A stretch of 64,000 nt of DNA, taken from contig JAPSHX010000002.1 of assembly GCA_031179305.1 (NCBI GenBank), positions 186,001 through 250,000 on the forward strand, in the 5' to 3' direction. Made by a program: the position numbers and the translations under genes. Position 1 is the stretch's first letter. Every line of letters begins with the position of its first letter. The notes beneath the pieces are model-generated. The model was not told where the DNA came from. It did not search any database and was given only the letters and a program-made list of their open reading frames with translations. Shown one piece after another: positions 48,904-57,229 of this stretch. This stretch comes from Paenarthrobacter sp. (GTDB lineage Bacteria > Actinomycetota > Actinomycetes > Actinomycetales > Micrococcaceae).

Positions 48904-50139
48904 ATGACAAACGAACGTATCGTCATTGTGGGCGGTGGGCTCGCCGGGGCGACTGCAGCCAAGACCCTCCGGGCCGAGGGTTTTGGAGGGGACGTCACCC
49001 TGGTGGCCGCCGAGCATCGGACGCCCTATATACGACCGCCCCTGTCAAAGGAATTCCTCTTAGGCAAAGCTGATGCGGATTCTGCGCTGGTGGTACCAGT
49101 GAACTGGTACGGGGAGAACGACGTCGAGCTTCTTCTTGGCAGCCTTACCAGCAGCATCGACCCGGCTGGTCATGAGGTTACTTTGGCCAATGGCCGACGC
49201 CTCGGCTACTCCAAACTACTCCTGGCCACAGGTGCCAGGCCTCGTACCATCCCGCTTCCCGGTGCAGACCTTGACGGAGTCCTGACCTTCCGGACACTGG
49301 ATGACAGCCTGCGACTTCAGTCTCTCCTGAAAGACGGAGGACGGAGGGTGGTGATGATCGGGTCCGGATGGATCGGCATGGAACTGGCTGCCGCAGCCCG
49401 CACGTACGGCAACGACGTCACACTGCTGGGACTGGAAGACGTACCTCTCAGTGCCGCCATTGGACCAGAACTCGGCACATACTTCCAGCGGCTCCATGAA
49501 GGCCAAGGCGTCATTTTCCGCCTCCCGGCAAGCGCCGCCGGAATCGATGGTCAGGACGGCAAGGCGACGGCGGTTCGCACCAATACCGGCGAAACTCTGC
49601 CTGCCGACGTCGTAATCGTTGCCGTCGGCGTCGTACCGGACACAGCACTTGCCAAAGCCGCAGGGCTTGAAATACGCAATGGAATACTGGTGGATGCCGG
49701 GCTGAGGTCCAGCGCTCCGGATGTGCTGGCCGCAGGAGATGTGGCCAACGCACTCCATCCCTTTACCGGCGAGCATCACCGCAGCGAGCATTGGGCCAAC
49801 GCACTCAACGGTGGCAAAGTGGCAGCAAAGTCCATGATGAGCCAGGACGCCACGCTGGATGCGGTGCCCTACTTCTATACGGACCAGTTCAACCTCAGCA
49901 TGGAGTACTCAGGTTTTCCTTCTCTGGCCGCCGGAATCCCACCGGTGATTCGCGGATCACTGGAGGAGGGCAGCTTCATTGCTTTCTGGGTGAGGGACGC
50001 TAACGTAGTGGCCGGAATGAGCGTCAACCAGAGCCGGGTTCAGAAAGCTATCAAGGCCCTGATTTCGAGACGCGTCCCGGTAGACGCAGCCAAACTAACG
50101 GATCCCGGCGTACCGCTGGACGAACTACTGCCCGGATAG
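48904..50139 (+). CDS. FAD/NAD(P)-dependent ferredoxin reductase-type oxidoreductase
   Basis: The 411-residue flavoprotein has an N-terminal FAD Rossmann motif [20 protein letters not shown], a second dinucleotide motif [10 protein letters not shown] (about 155) for NAD(P)H, the ATGARPRT and [10 protein letters not shown] motifs, and a C-terminal reductase domain. These enzymes pass electrons from NAD(P)H to a ferredoxin or rubredoxin, often for monooxygenases; no partner is encoded next to it. It is divergent from mnmA and convergent with the desulfurase gene (9-nt gap). Confidence 0.9.
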   Translation: MTNERIVIVGGGLAGATAAKTLRAEGFGGDVTLVAAEHRTPYIRPPLSKEFLLGKADADSALVVPVNWYGENDVELLLGSLTSSIDPAGHEVTLANGRRLGYSKLLLATGARPRTIPLPGADLDGVLTFRTLDDSLRLQSLLKDGGRRVVMIGSGWIGMELAAAARTYGNDVTLLGLEDVPLSAAIGPELGTYFQRLHEGQGVIFRLPASAAGIDGQDGKATAVRTNTGETLPADVVIVAVGVVPDTALAKAAGLEIRNGILVDAGLRSSAPDVLAAGDVANALHPFTGEHHRSEHWANALNGGKVAAKSMMSQDATLDAVPYFYTDQFNLSMEYSGFPSLAAGIPPVIRGSLEEGSFIAFWVRDANVVAGMSVNQSRVQKAIKALISRRVPVDAAKLTDPGVPLDELLPG

Positions 50140-50148
50140 CAGAAGTCG

Positions 50149-51381
50149 CTACAAAGTTTCCGCCGACGCTTGCCGGGCTACCGTCGCCGCTGTTTGAATG
50201 CGCGATTCATGGCCGGCCATTCCTGCCTGCCGGGCCCTGAGGCACGCCTCGGGAAGTGCCTTCAGGAGCGCATCCACATCCGCCTCGGTGGAATTGTGGC
50301 CCAGGGAAAATCGCTGGGCGCCGCGGGCAGCGTCCTCGTCCAAACCCATGGCCAAGAGGACGTGCGACGGCCGCGGAACCCCAGCAGTACATGCCGAACC
50401 CGTTGAGGATTCAACACCTGCCAGGTCCAGGAGGAACAACAGTGAGTCTCCTTCACAACCAGGGAAGGTGAAGTGGGCGTTTCCCGGCAGCCGACCGTTC
50501 CCGGGAGCACCGCGCAGCACTGCGTCCGGAACCGAATCGAGTACCCCGCGAATGAGGCGGTCGCGCAACACGCTGAGGCGTTCACGTTCACGCTCCAGAT
50601 TTGCCGTCACAGCCTCCGCTGCTGCGGCAAAGGCAGCAATTGCAGGGGTGTCCAACGTCCCGGAACGGACATCGCGCTCCTGGCCGCCGCCGTGCTGCAC
50701 CGGCGTCAACTTCACAGCCCTCCCCAGGAAAAGGGCGCCGACCCCCACGGGACCACCAAGCTTGTGTCCTGAGACGGACATCGCCGAGAGTCCTGAGCCG
50801 CGAAAATCCACGGGAACGGAACCGAAAGCCTGGACAGCATCGGAGTGGACCGGGATGCCATACGGCTTGGCCAGCTCCACGACGTCCGTAACCGGCTGGA
50901 TGGTGCCTACTTCATTGTTGGCCCACATCACGGTGATCAGGGCTACCGATTCGGGATCCCGTTCGATTTCATGCCTGATGACATCCAACCGGACCTTCCC
51001 CTCAGCATCCACGGGAAGCCATACAACGTGCGCGCCTTCGTGCTTTTCAAGCCACTCAACGGTATCCATGACCGCATGATGCTCGACGGCGGAGCAAAGT
51101 ATGCGTATCCGGCGCGGGTTCTCTTCCCGCCTGGCCCAATACAGCCCCTTGACCGCCAGATTGTCCGCTTCCGTCCCGCCTGAGGTGAAAATAACCTCTG
51201 ACGGATGCGCCCCGGCAGCCGCGGCGAGTGTCTCCCGGGCATCCTCTACCGCCCGCCTCGCGCGGCGGCCTGCGCCGTGCAGCGACGAAGGATTCCCCGT
51301 CCGCGCAAGCTCGCGCGTCATGACAGTCAGCGCTTCGGCCGACAGGGGCGTGGTTGCAGCATGATCAAGGTATACAGGCAC
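50149..51381 (-). CDS. Cysteine desulfurase (IscS/NifS-like)
   Basis: This 410-residue PLP enzyme releases sulfur from cysteine for tRNA thiolation or iron-sulfur assembly. It begins VYLDHAATTP, has EHHAVMDT, the PLP lysine in SGHKLGGPVG and the catalytic cysteine in SSTGSACTAG. The start is a GTG at 51381 with little ribosome-site support. A close mycobacterial neighbour pair is iscS-mnmA; here an extra flavoprotein gene separates them. The regulator gene lies 56 nt upstream on the same strand. Confidence 0.93.
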   Translation of the reverse strand: MPVYLDHAATTPLSAEALTVMTRELARTGNPSSLHGAGRRARRAVEDARETLAAAAGAHPSEVIFTSGGTEADNLAVKGLYWARREENPRRIRILCSAVEHHAVMDTVEWLEKHEGAHVVWLPVDAEGKVRLDVIRHEIERDPESVALITVMWANNEVGTIQPVTDVVELAKPYGIPVHSDAVQAFGSVPVDFRGSGLSAMSVSGHKLGGPVGVGALFLGRAVKLTPVQHGGGQERDVRSGTLDTPAIAAFAAAAEAVTANLERERERLSVLRDRLIRGVLDSVPDAVLRGAPGNGRLPGNAHFTFPGCEGDSLLFLLDLAGVESSTGSACTAGVPRPSHVLLAMGLDEDAARGAQRFSLGHNSTEADVDALLKALPEACLRARQAGMAGHESRIQTAATVARQASAETL

Positions 51382-51437
51382 CCTGTAATTCTACCGACGG
51401 CGAGCCCTTGGGAGCCGAGCATTCAAGAACCAAGCGC

Positions 51438-52121
51438 TCAGGAATCGCCCTCAAGGGCTTTGATGCGCGCACAGCACTGTCCCAGGCCATGGTCCGGAAC
51501 TGGCTCTACCACGTCGGCACTGAGTCCGGAGGCCGTCGCCGCGGCGTTGAGGAAGGCGCCGTTCATGGCGCACACAACGTCCCTATGGTCCCGCGACAAG
51601 CGATGGAAAGGACAGTTAAGCAGGCGGTATCCCCCGGAGGCATCGGGGGTGGGCTGGTATCCAAGCTCCGAGATCGCACCCAGGAAGTCGCCGGGCCTTC
51701 CCGACTCGCTTCCCTTGGCTGCGGCGACCTCACGCAGGGCCGCCGCAACGGGTGCGCCACCGGCCTCAGCACGCTTGATGGCTGTTGCCATGAGGTGGCC
51801 GGCGAGGTCGTAGCGCCTCTCCGGGATGGAGACGCCGATCTCATCCATCACTGGAATGTAGAGTTTTGAAGGCCGCCCCGACCCCGGTCCCGTCCTGTCA
51901 GGCGACTTCCTGAACTCGACCCGCAGGAGTCCTTCGCGGACCAAGCGATCCAAATGGAAAGACACTGAACTGCGGGGCAACTCCAGAGCCAAGGCCGCCT
52001 CATCCCGACCCACCGCACTCCCGGAACTCAGAAGGTATTCGTACAGCCTGCGGCGGTTCTCGTCGTCCAGGGACGCGACGGCAGCGATTTTGCGAATCCA
52101 CGGGAGGTCGAAGGTGCCCAT
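51438..52121 (-). CDS. HTH transcriptional regulator with C-terminal cysteines
   Basis: The 227-residue protein has an N-terminal winged HTH (about 15-75; LELPRSSVSFHLDRLVREGLL), then GPGRPSKLYIPV-like linking sequence, and a C-terminal domain holding the pattern NCPFH, then VVC 13 residues on, then QCC near the end. A DNA-binding domain with clustered cysteines is the form of iron-sulfur-sensing regulators such as SufR. Placed just upstream of a cysteine desulfurase gene, it may control it; that is inference. The ATG at 52121 has little ribosome-site support. Confidence 0.8.
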   Translation of the reverse strand: MGTFDLPWIRKIAAVASLDDENRRRLYEYLLSSGSAVGRDEAALALELPRSSVSFHLDRLVREGLLRVEFRKSPDRTGPGSGRPSKLYIPVMDEIGVSIPERRYDLAGHLMATAIKRAEAGGAPVAAALREVAAAKGSESGRPGDFLGAISELGYQPTPDASGGYRLLNCPFHRLSRDHRDVVCAMNGAFLNAAATASGLSADVVEPVPDHGLGQCCARIKALEGDS

Positions 52122-52186
52122 GAATCAACGGTATCTCTAAAAATAAGAATCGTTGCTTTATTCGCTGACCGCACCAGGGGAATGGA

Positions 52187-52864
52187 TCAGGACGGCGGCA
52201 CCACGACAAGCCGGGATACGGTCTCACCACGCGCTTGCGTCAAGGTGTTGTCATCCGGGCATGCCAGGGAGACGTACACCGAGGATGCAGGGGCGCTGAA
52301 CAACCTGGCCAAGACAATAGCTGACTGACCGCCGGATGCTGACGAGGATTCCAAACTGAGGAACTCAACGCTTTGTTGCGGTTTGTCAGAGTCTTCCCCC
52401 CAACGCAACGACCCCGGCTTCAAACTGTCCACCGCAACACCGGCATTCAGGTAAGTGAACAATTCCTTGGTGGAAGCGACGTCGTCGCCAGGCACCACCA
52501 ACGGGCCCTGATTCACACTGACCCGGACCGCGAGCACGCATCCGTCCGTCTTCTTGTACCTGGTTTCGCCCTGCAGTGCGGAGTGAACCACTGACCAGCC
52601 AGGCACTTCCTCCAATCGAGTGGAGACGGTGACGGGCTCCCCCGGTGCCAAAGTTCCCCCTGCTGCCAGTGGCAAGTCCTTCTCGGCCACCGCGGCGGCG
52701 TCGTGTCCAGGAGTGATGGTGGGAGTCGCCAGCGTTGAGGCCGACGGTGAAGGCTTCGGAGCCGCCGGGTCGGGGACGTTGACGGTGCAGCCAACCAGCA
52801 GGACGCCTGCGGCTCCAGCGGCAACCGAGCCAGCCAGTCGACGTCGAACGTTGTTCCCCACCAT
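52187..52864 (-). CDS. Lipoprotein of unknown function
   Basis: The 225-residue lipoprotein has a twin-arginine-like basic start (NNVRRRLAG), a hydrophobic stretch and the lipobox LVGC (acylated Cys 26). A Pro/Ser/Thr-rich spacer follows, then a domain with two cysteines (GCVLAVRVSVNQG and LACPDDN) that could form a disulfide. I recognise no family. The ATG at 52864 follows AGGAGAC directly; a longer frame from 52990 is not supported. It stands alone between the regulator and the lipid kinase. Confidence 0.75.
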   Translation of the reverse strand: MVGNNVRRRLAGSVAAGAAGVLLVGCTVNVPDPAAPKPSPSASTLATPTITPGHDAAAVAEKDLPLAAGGTLAPGEPVTVSTRLEEVPGWSVVHSALQGETRYKKTDGCVLAVRVSVNQGPLVVPGDDVASTKELFTYLNAGVAVDSLKPGSLRWGEDSDKPQQSVEFLSLESSSASGGQSAIVLARLFSAPASSVYVSLACPDDNTLTQARGETVSRLVVVPPS

Positions 52865-52999
52865 GTCTCCTTGTCTCGTGTCCAAGCCATTGCTGCCTGA
52901 GCCGCTACTGCCTGATATCTGGCACCCTCTGGCGCGGCCTGTCGCCGCGATCGAGTCTAGCCCCCAACGGCAACGATGCTCCGCTACCACCGCAGCGCA

Positions 53000-53893
53000 C
53001 TAGGCAAGCACCCATAGGCCTGCGGGGACAAGGTCAACGACGACGGGCAACTCCGCGATGCGCTCACCGTCGGCGTAGGCCACCACCCCGTTGGCGTCCA
53101 ACTGCACCTTCCGGACGCGCTTGATCTCCACGGCCGGATGGCTGGTGTGCCTCCCAGCGAAAACCTTGGGAAACACAGCAAGGAAGCTGAGCCGCGACAA
53201 TGGCTTCACCACAAACATGTCCAGCCACCCGTCGTCGGGTAAGGCGTTGGGTGTAATGTTCATGCCCCCGCCTATGAACTGTCCGTTGGCCACTGAAATG
53301 AGCAAGGCAGGTTGACGCCAGGTTACACAATCGGCGGTCACCGTATAGGTAATGTGCCGGAAGGAAACCAGCTCCCTGAGCATCGCAAGGTTGTACCGGC
53401 TCTTCCCGTGCGGCCACCGCCAGGAATTGGCCCGTTCGTTGACGGCTGCATCAAAGCCGGCGGACAGGACGCCCGCGAAGTATGTGGTCTCACCGCCTGC
53501 GGCAACCCGTCCGACGTCGATCCTGCGCCCGCCTGTCTCCAGCGCGGCCAGCAGCCAGCGGCACGCGGCGCCGGTGTCGTTCAGCGGCAACGCCAACAGC
53601 CTCGCCACATCGTTGCCTGTTCCGGCGGGAACAATGCCGAGGGGAACATCCATCCCGGCGAGCGCATTGACACCCAAGTGGACCATGCCGTCGCCACCCA
53701 CCACTACCAAGGCCTCCACACCGGCCGCCAAGGTCACATCAACCGCCCTCCGCAGGGCGTAGTAATTGTCCGCTTCAAGTACGACGACGTCCAGGCCGGC
53801 GGCGCGGAGGAGACCCACGGCTTGGTGCCCGGCATCGCGCCCTCGGCCGAATGAGGCAGCAGGGTTAATGGCGACAGCGATTTTGGTCGGCAT
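53000..53893 (-). CDS. Diacylglycerol kinase-family lipid kinase
   Basis: The 297-residue protein has INPAASFGRGRDAG near the N-terminus and the DAGK catalytic motif VVVGGDGMVHLGVNAL followed by GIVPAGTGNDVAR, the nucleotide-binding signature of the DgkB/LCB5 family. A beta-rich C-terminal domain follows. It phosphorylates a lipid alcohol such as diacylglycerol or sphingoid base at the membrane face. It is divergent from the DnaJ gene. The ATG at 53893 is supported by motif position. Confidence 0.9.
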   Translation of the reverse strand: MPTKIAVAINPAASFGRGRDAGHQAVGLLRAAGLDVVVLEADNYYALRRAVDVTLAAGVEALVVVGGDGMVHLGVNALAGMDVPLGIVPAGTGNDVARLLALPLNDTGAACRWLLAALETGGRRIDVGRVAAGGETTYFAGVLSAGFDAAVNERANSWRWPHGKSRYNLAMLRELVSFRHITYTVTADCVTWRQPALLISVANGQFIGGGMNITPNALPDDGWLDMFVVKPLSRLSFLAVFPKVFAGRHTSHPAVEIKRVRKVQLDANGVVAYADGERIAELPVVVDLVPAGLWVLA

Positions 53894-54047
53894 CGTCAGT
53901 GGTTATCGGTCGCCGAAGGTTTCACAGCGTGAATTATGCCAGCGGGAACCACGGGCCCCGTTACCAACGTTCACATAGTGGCTGGATAAACTTGCCTGTA
54001 CCGCGCTTCTTCAGAAGCGCACCATCACCATAGAGAAGGGCCCGTGC

Positions 54048-54992
54048 TTGGCCGAGGGCAACAGCTCGCACTATCAGGTTCTCCGCGTTTCCGTCACCGC
54101 TACGGACAAGGAGATCAAAGTGGCCTACCGTAAGGCTGCCCGGAAGGCCCACCCCGATCATGGTGGAGAAGCGGAGATGTTCCGGCGTGTAACCCTCGCG
54201 TACGAAACCCTGATTGATCCCCAACGAAGGGCCGAATACGACCGCAGGTACGCCCGGGGGGCCTCAGGCGTGAGCCAACCGCGGCCGGGTGACTACACTG
54301 GCACTGCCGCGCCGGGTCCTTCCGCCACCACAAACGTCAAACGACCCCAGGCCCAGCGCAATACTGCGGGCGACCCCCCGGTATATGTGCCCGCCTTTGA
54401 CGATCCCAACGAAGTTCCCCTCATTTCAGCGGCAGAGGCGGCTCAGCAGGTCCACGGCCTCCCACGCAAACGCGGCATCTTTGGAGCCGAGGCCCGCATT
54501 CAACGCGAGATGCGCACGGTCCAGCTCATCAGCCGGCAGGTCCTGCCCGCCATCCCCGCTGCCCGGCTGATCAACGGGCTGCGCTCGCCGTCGGACAACA
54601 ATCACATCGATCACGCCGTCCTTTCCGGCTACCGGCTGGCGTTGATCGGTTCCATGCTGCTGCCCAAGGGCGCCTATGCCTGGGACGGCCACTCGCTGCG
54701 GCACGGCGGGCGTTCGGTAGCTCCACCGCAGCTCGCACACATCGTCCGCCACATGCAGGACCTCTTTCCCGAACTCAATGTCACCGGCTGGGTGGTTCTG
54801 CACAGTCCTGACGGCAACCTCCACGAGCCTGTGATCGACCAGTACGGCAAGGGCCAGTCGAGCCACAACCCTGTGGAAGTCGTCAACGCGGCAGGGCTGG
54901 TGAGGGGGCTCAAGCAATTTCTCAGCTCAGGGCCAGCCCCGAACACCGTGGTGATACCCGTCCTGGCACGGCTGCTTCGCGGGATGCACTAG
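54048..54992 (+). CDS. DnaJ-domain protein with NERD-like C-terminal domain
   Basis: The 314-residue protein has an N-terminal J domain (about 7-68) with HPD in ARKAHPDHGGE and RRAEYDRRY, a Pro/Thr/Gln-rich linker, then a C-terminal domain (about 140-305) containing DNNHIDHAVLSGYRLALIG, WDG and a later GVVLHSP-like stretch. That core resembles NERD nuclease-related domains (IDH-hydrophobic core), but the usual acidic-x-Lys pair is not clear. The TTG at 54048 follows AGAAGG by 8 nt. No DnaK or GrpE is nearby, so its Hsp70 partner is elsewhere. Confidence 0.78.
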   Translation: MAEGNSSHYQVLRVSVTATDKEIKVAYRKAARKAHPDHGGEAEMFRRVTLAYETLIDPQRRAEYDRRYARGASGVSQPRPGDYTGTAAPGPSATTNVKRPQAQRNTAGDPPVYVPAFDDPNEVPLISAAEAAQQVHGLPRKRGIFGAEARIQREMRTVQLISRQVLPAIPAARLINGLRSPSDNNHIDHAVLSGYRLALIGSMLLPKGAYAWDGHSLRHGGRSVAPPQLAHIVRHMQDLFPELNVTGWVVLHSPDGNLHEPVIDQYGKGQSSHNPVEVVNAAGLVRGLKQFLSSGPAPNTVVIPVLARLLRGMH

Positions 54993-55030
54993 GCGCTGCC
55001 AGCCTCTACGCGGCTGACTAAGATGGAACA

Positions 55031-55498
55031 GTGTTCCGCATCCTCTTCCACACTCCAGAAATTCCGGGCAATACGGGCAATGCCATCCGCTTGGCCGCCA
55101 TCACGGGGGCTGAGCTTCACTTGGTGGAGCCCCTTGGCTTTGATTTTTCCGATGCCAAGCTCCGTCGCGCCGGTCTTGATTACCACGACCTCGCCGTAGT
55201 TACAGTCCATAAGGACATCGAGGCCGCTTGGGCTGTGCTCAAGCCGGAACGGGTTTTCGCCTACACCTCGGACGGCGAGACGTCCTATACGGATATCAGT
55301 TACCGCGAAGGCGACGTCCTGATGTTCGGTCCGGAATCCGTGGGCCTGCCGGATTGGCTCAAGCAGGATCCGCACGTTACAGCGCGTGTTCGCCTTCCCA
55401 TGAAACCTTCTCTGCGCTCGCTCAACCTGGCCAACGCCGCTTCGATCGCCGTCTTTGAAGCTTGGCGGCAGAACGGATTTGCCGGCGCCAAGGTATAG
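55031..55498 (+). CDS. trmL: tRNA (cytidine/uridine-2'-O)-methyltransferase TrmL-like (SPOUT)
   Basis: The 155-residue SPOUT enzyme has FHTPEIPGNTGNAIRLAA, LVEPLGFDF, a middle variable part, then the SAM-knot motifs LMFGPESVGLP and RLPMKPSLRSLNLANAASIAVFEA. TrmL methylates the ribose of residue 34 in certain leucine tRNAs. The start is a GTG at 55031. The candidate sigK promoter lies directly after its stop. Confidence 0.92.
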   Translation: MFRILFHTPEIPGNTGNAIRLAAITGAELHLVEPLGFDFSDAKLRRAGLDYHDLAVVTVHKDIEAAWAVLKPERVFAYTSDGETSYTDISYREGDVLMFGPESVGLPDWLKQDPHVTARVRLPMKPSLRSLNLANAASIAVFEAWRQNGFAGAKV

Positions 55499-55499
55499 C

Positions 55500-55526
55500 C
55501 CATCCAACGGCGCCACAGCGCCGAAT
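55500..55526 (+). promoter_or_regulatory. Candidate SigK-type promoter upstream of sigK
   Basis: CCATCC (55500-55505) and CCGAAT (55521-55526) are separated by 15 bp and lie just after trmL. Both hexamers equal the -35 and -10 elements described for mycobacterial SigK targets, where the spacing is 16-17 bp. If real, transcription would start near 55533 and sigK would be self-activated. Confidence 0.6.
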
Positions 55527-55686
55527 ACCTGATGCAGGACATTTCCTGCCTTGGACATTCGTTGAGGGAGCCTACGTGAGCGCGCTGCAGAACAGGGTGA
55601 CAACGGCAAGCCGCTGCACCGCCGCGCCTTCGACGCAATCCCGTTATGCTGCCGGTTTCAAACGGGACGACATATGCTGGACGGTG

Positions 55687-56292
55687 ATGGACATCCCCAA
55701 CAATCCCGGCCCCCCGGTCTCCGAAGCTACGGGCTCTGCGACTGATCTGAACTCGCAGCTGACTGGCTTGCTCGAACTCGTGGCAGCAGGCGACCAGCAG
55801 GCTTTCGCCGAGTTCTACAGCCTCACCTCGCGGCGTGTGTTCGGTATGGCCAGGCGCGTCCTGATAGACCCTGACCTTAGCGAGGACGCCACCCAGGAGG
55901 TCTATATCCAGGTCTGGCAGGGTGCTGCAAAATTCGACCGTGCCGCAGGCAGCCCGCTGGCTTGGCTCATGACCATTGCCCATCGGAGGGCCATCGACCG
56001 TGTCCGCGCCGTGCAAGCAGCAACTGACCGCGAGGCCAGATACGGCGCAGCCAGCCAGGACCCGGACCGGGACCTGGTGGCGGAGGAAGCCGACACCAAC
56101 CTGGAGGCCGAAGCTGTCAGCCGCTGCCTGGGTACGCTCACTGACACTCAGCGCGAATCCGTCCGACTCGCATACTACGGTGGACTGACCTACCGGGAAG
56201 TAGCCGAGCATCTGGGCGCTGCCGTCCCGACCATCAAATCCCGCATCCGGGATGGACTACTACGGCTGAAGACCTGCCTGGGGGCGGGTTGA
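55687..56292 (+). CDS. sigK: ECF RNA polymerase sigma factor SigK
   Basis: The 201-residue sigma factor has region 2 (LLELVAAGDQQAFAEFYSL, then DATQEVYIQVWQGAAKFD and LAWLMTIAHRRAIDRVR) and region 4 (LTDTQRESVRLAYYGGLTYREVAEHLG, HTH with VPTIKSRIRDGLLRL), matching mycobacterial SigK in wording. The start is ambiguous: ATG 55687 puts region 2 near the N-terminus as in SigK; an in-frame GTG at 55576 with a good GAGGGAG site would add 37 residues and sit about 40 nt past the predicted transcription start. The rskA ATG follows 1 nt after the stop. Confidence 0.92.
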   Translation: MDIPNNPGPPVSEATGSATDLNSQLTGLLELVAAGDQQAFAEFYSLTSRRVFGMARRVLIDPDLSEDATQEVYIQVWQGAAKFDRAAGSPLAWLMTIAHRRAIDRVRAVQAATDREARYGAASQDPDRDLVAEEADTNLEAEAVSRCLGTLTDTQRESVRLAYYGGLTYREVAEHLGAAVPTIKSRIRDGLLRLKTCLGAG

Positions 56293-56293
56293 C

Positions 56294-57127
56294 ATGAGTG
56301 AAAACACCAGTGGAGGCTTTATCCGCAGAATGTTTGCCAACGACATCGCCACCGACCTCGCTGAGGGCCGCGTCCTCGAACTGGCGGAAATCTATGCCTT
56401 GGACGCCGTGAGCCACGACGAACGGGACATGATCGACGACTACATCAAGGACGCTCCGGAAGGTCCTGCTTTCCTGGAGCGCGTGCGCGAAGCCCGCGAA
56501 ACCCTGGCAGCCAGTTTCGCGCCTGAGGAAGCACCACCGGCCCGCCTCCTGGACAACATCATGGAACGCATCACCACCGATGCTGCTGTCCAAGCCCCTT
56601 CTGCACCGGCCGCCCCACCGGTTGCGGGTCCCGCCGTCGACGACCTCGCGGCTGCCAGGGCTAAGCGCGAGGAACGTACGCGCACCGGTGGCGCACGCAG
56701 ATGGATCATCGGAGCTGCTGCAGCAGCCGTGATTGCACTCGGTGGTATCGGAGTGGGCGCCTACGTCGCGGCGCAGAATGACCCGGTCAACCAGGTACTG
56801 CAGGCACAGGATGTCCAGAAGAAGTCCGCGCCTGTTCCCGGCGGTGGCACGGCCACTATCTCTGCATCTTCGGCCAAGGACTCCTTCGTTGTTTTGATGG
56901 ATGGCGTGGCACCTGCCCCGGAGGGCAAGGTGTACCAGCTGTGGACCCTCCCCAAGGACGGCTCCGCCCCTGTGCCTCAGGGCACCATGGATGCCGAGAC
57001 TCTTTCCAAGCCGGCCGTTGTGAAGGGCCTGTCCTCAGCTTCGTCCGTAGCCATCACCGTGGAACCCACGGGCGGGTCAAGCGCCCCCACCTCAGACCCG
57101 GTCCTGGTGGTCGGACTCAGCGCCTGA
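56294..57127 (+). CDS. rskA: Anti-sigma-K factor RskA-like
   Basis: The 277-residue single-pass membrane protein has an N-terminal cytoplasmic anti-sigma domain (LAEIYALDAVSHDERDMI) without the His/Cys zinc motif, a Pro/Ala-rich linker, a membrane helix (about 135-158) and an extracytoplasmic RskA domain (DSFVVLMDGVAPAPEGKVYQLW). In mycobacteria RskA holds SigK at the membrane and is cleaved to release it. It is co-transcribed with sigK and ends at the 57146-57187 hairpin. Confidence 0.92.
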   Translation: MSENTSGGFIRRMFANDIATDLAEGRVLELAEIYALDAVSHDERDMIDDYIKDAPEGPAFLERVREARETLAASFAPEEAPPARLLDNIMERITTDAAVQAPSAPAAPPVAGPAVDDLAAARAKREERTRTGGARRWIIGAAAAAVIALGGIGVGAYVAAQNDPVNQVLQAQDVQKKSAPVPGGGTATISASSAKDSFVVLMDGVAPAPEGKVYQLWTLPKDGSAPVPQGTMDAETLSKPAVVKGLSSASSVAITVEPTGGSSAPTSDPVLVVGLSA

Positions 57128-57145
57128 CTCTTTGTCGGATTAACA

Positions 57146-57187
57146 CACGACGGCGGCCGTCCCACCCAAGGGCCGGCCGCCGTCGTG
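57146..57187. terminator. Terminator between rskA and the gluconate permease gene
   Basis: A perfect 13-bp stem (cacgacggcggcc / ggccgccgtcgtg) lies between convergent genes, with cgttt after it on the plus strand. It can serve both sides. Confidence 0.8.
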
Positions 57188-57229
57188 CGTTTGTCGGTTG
57201 CTTTCGCGGTTACAACACAGTTTTCCCAG

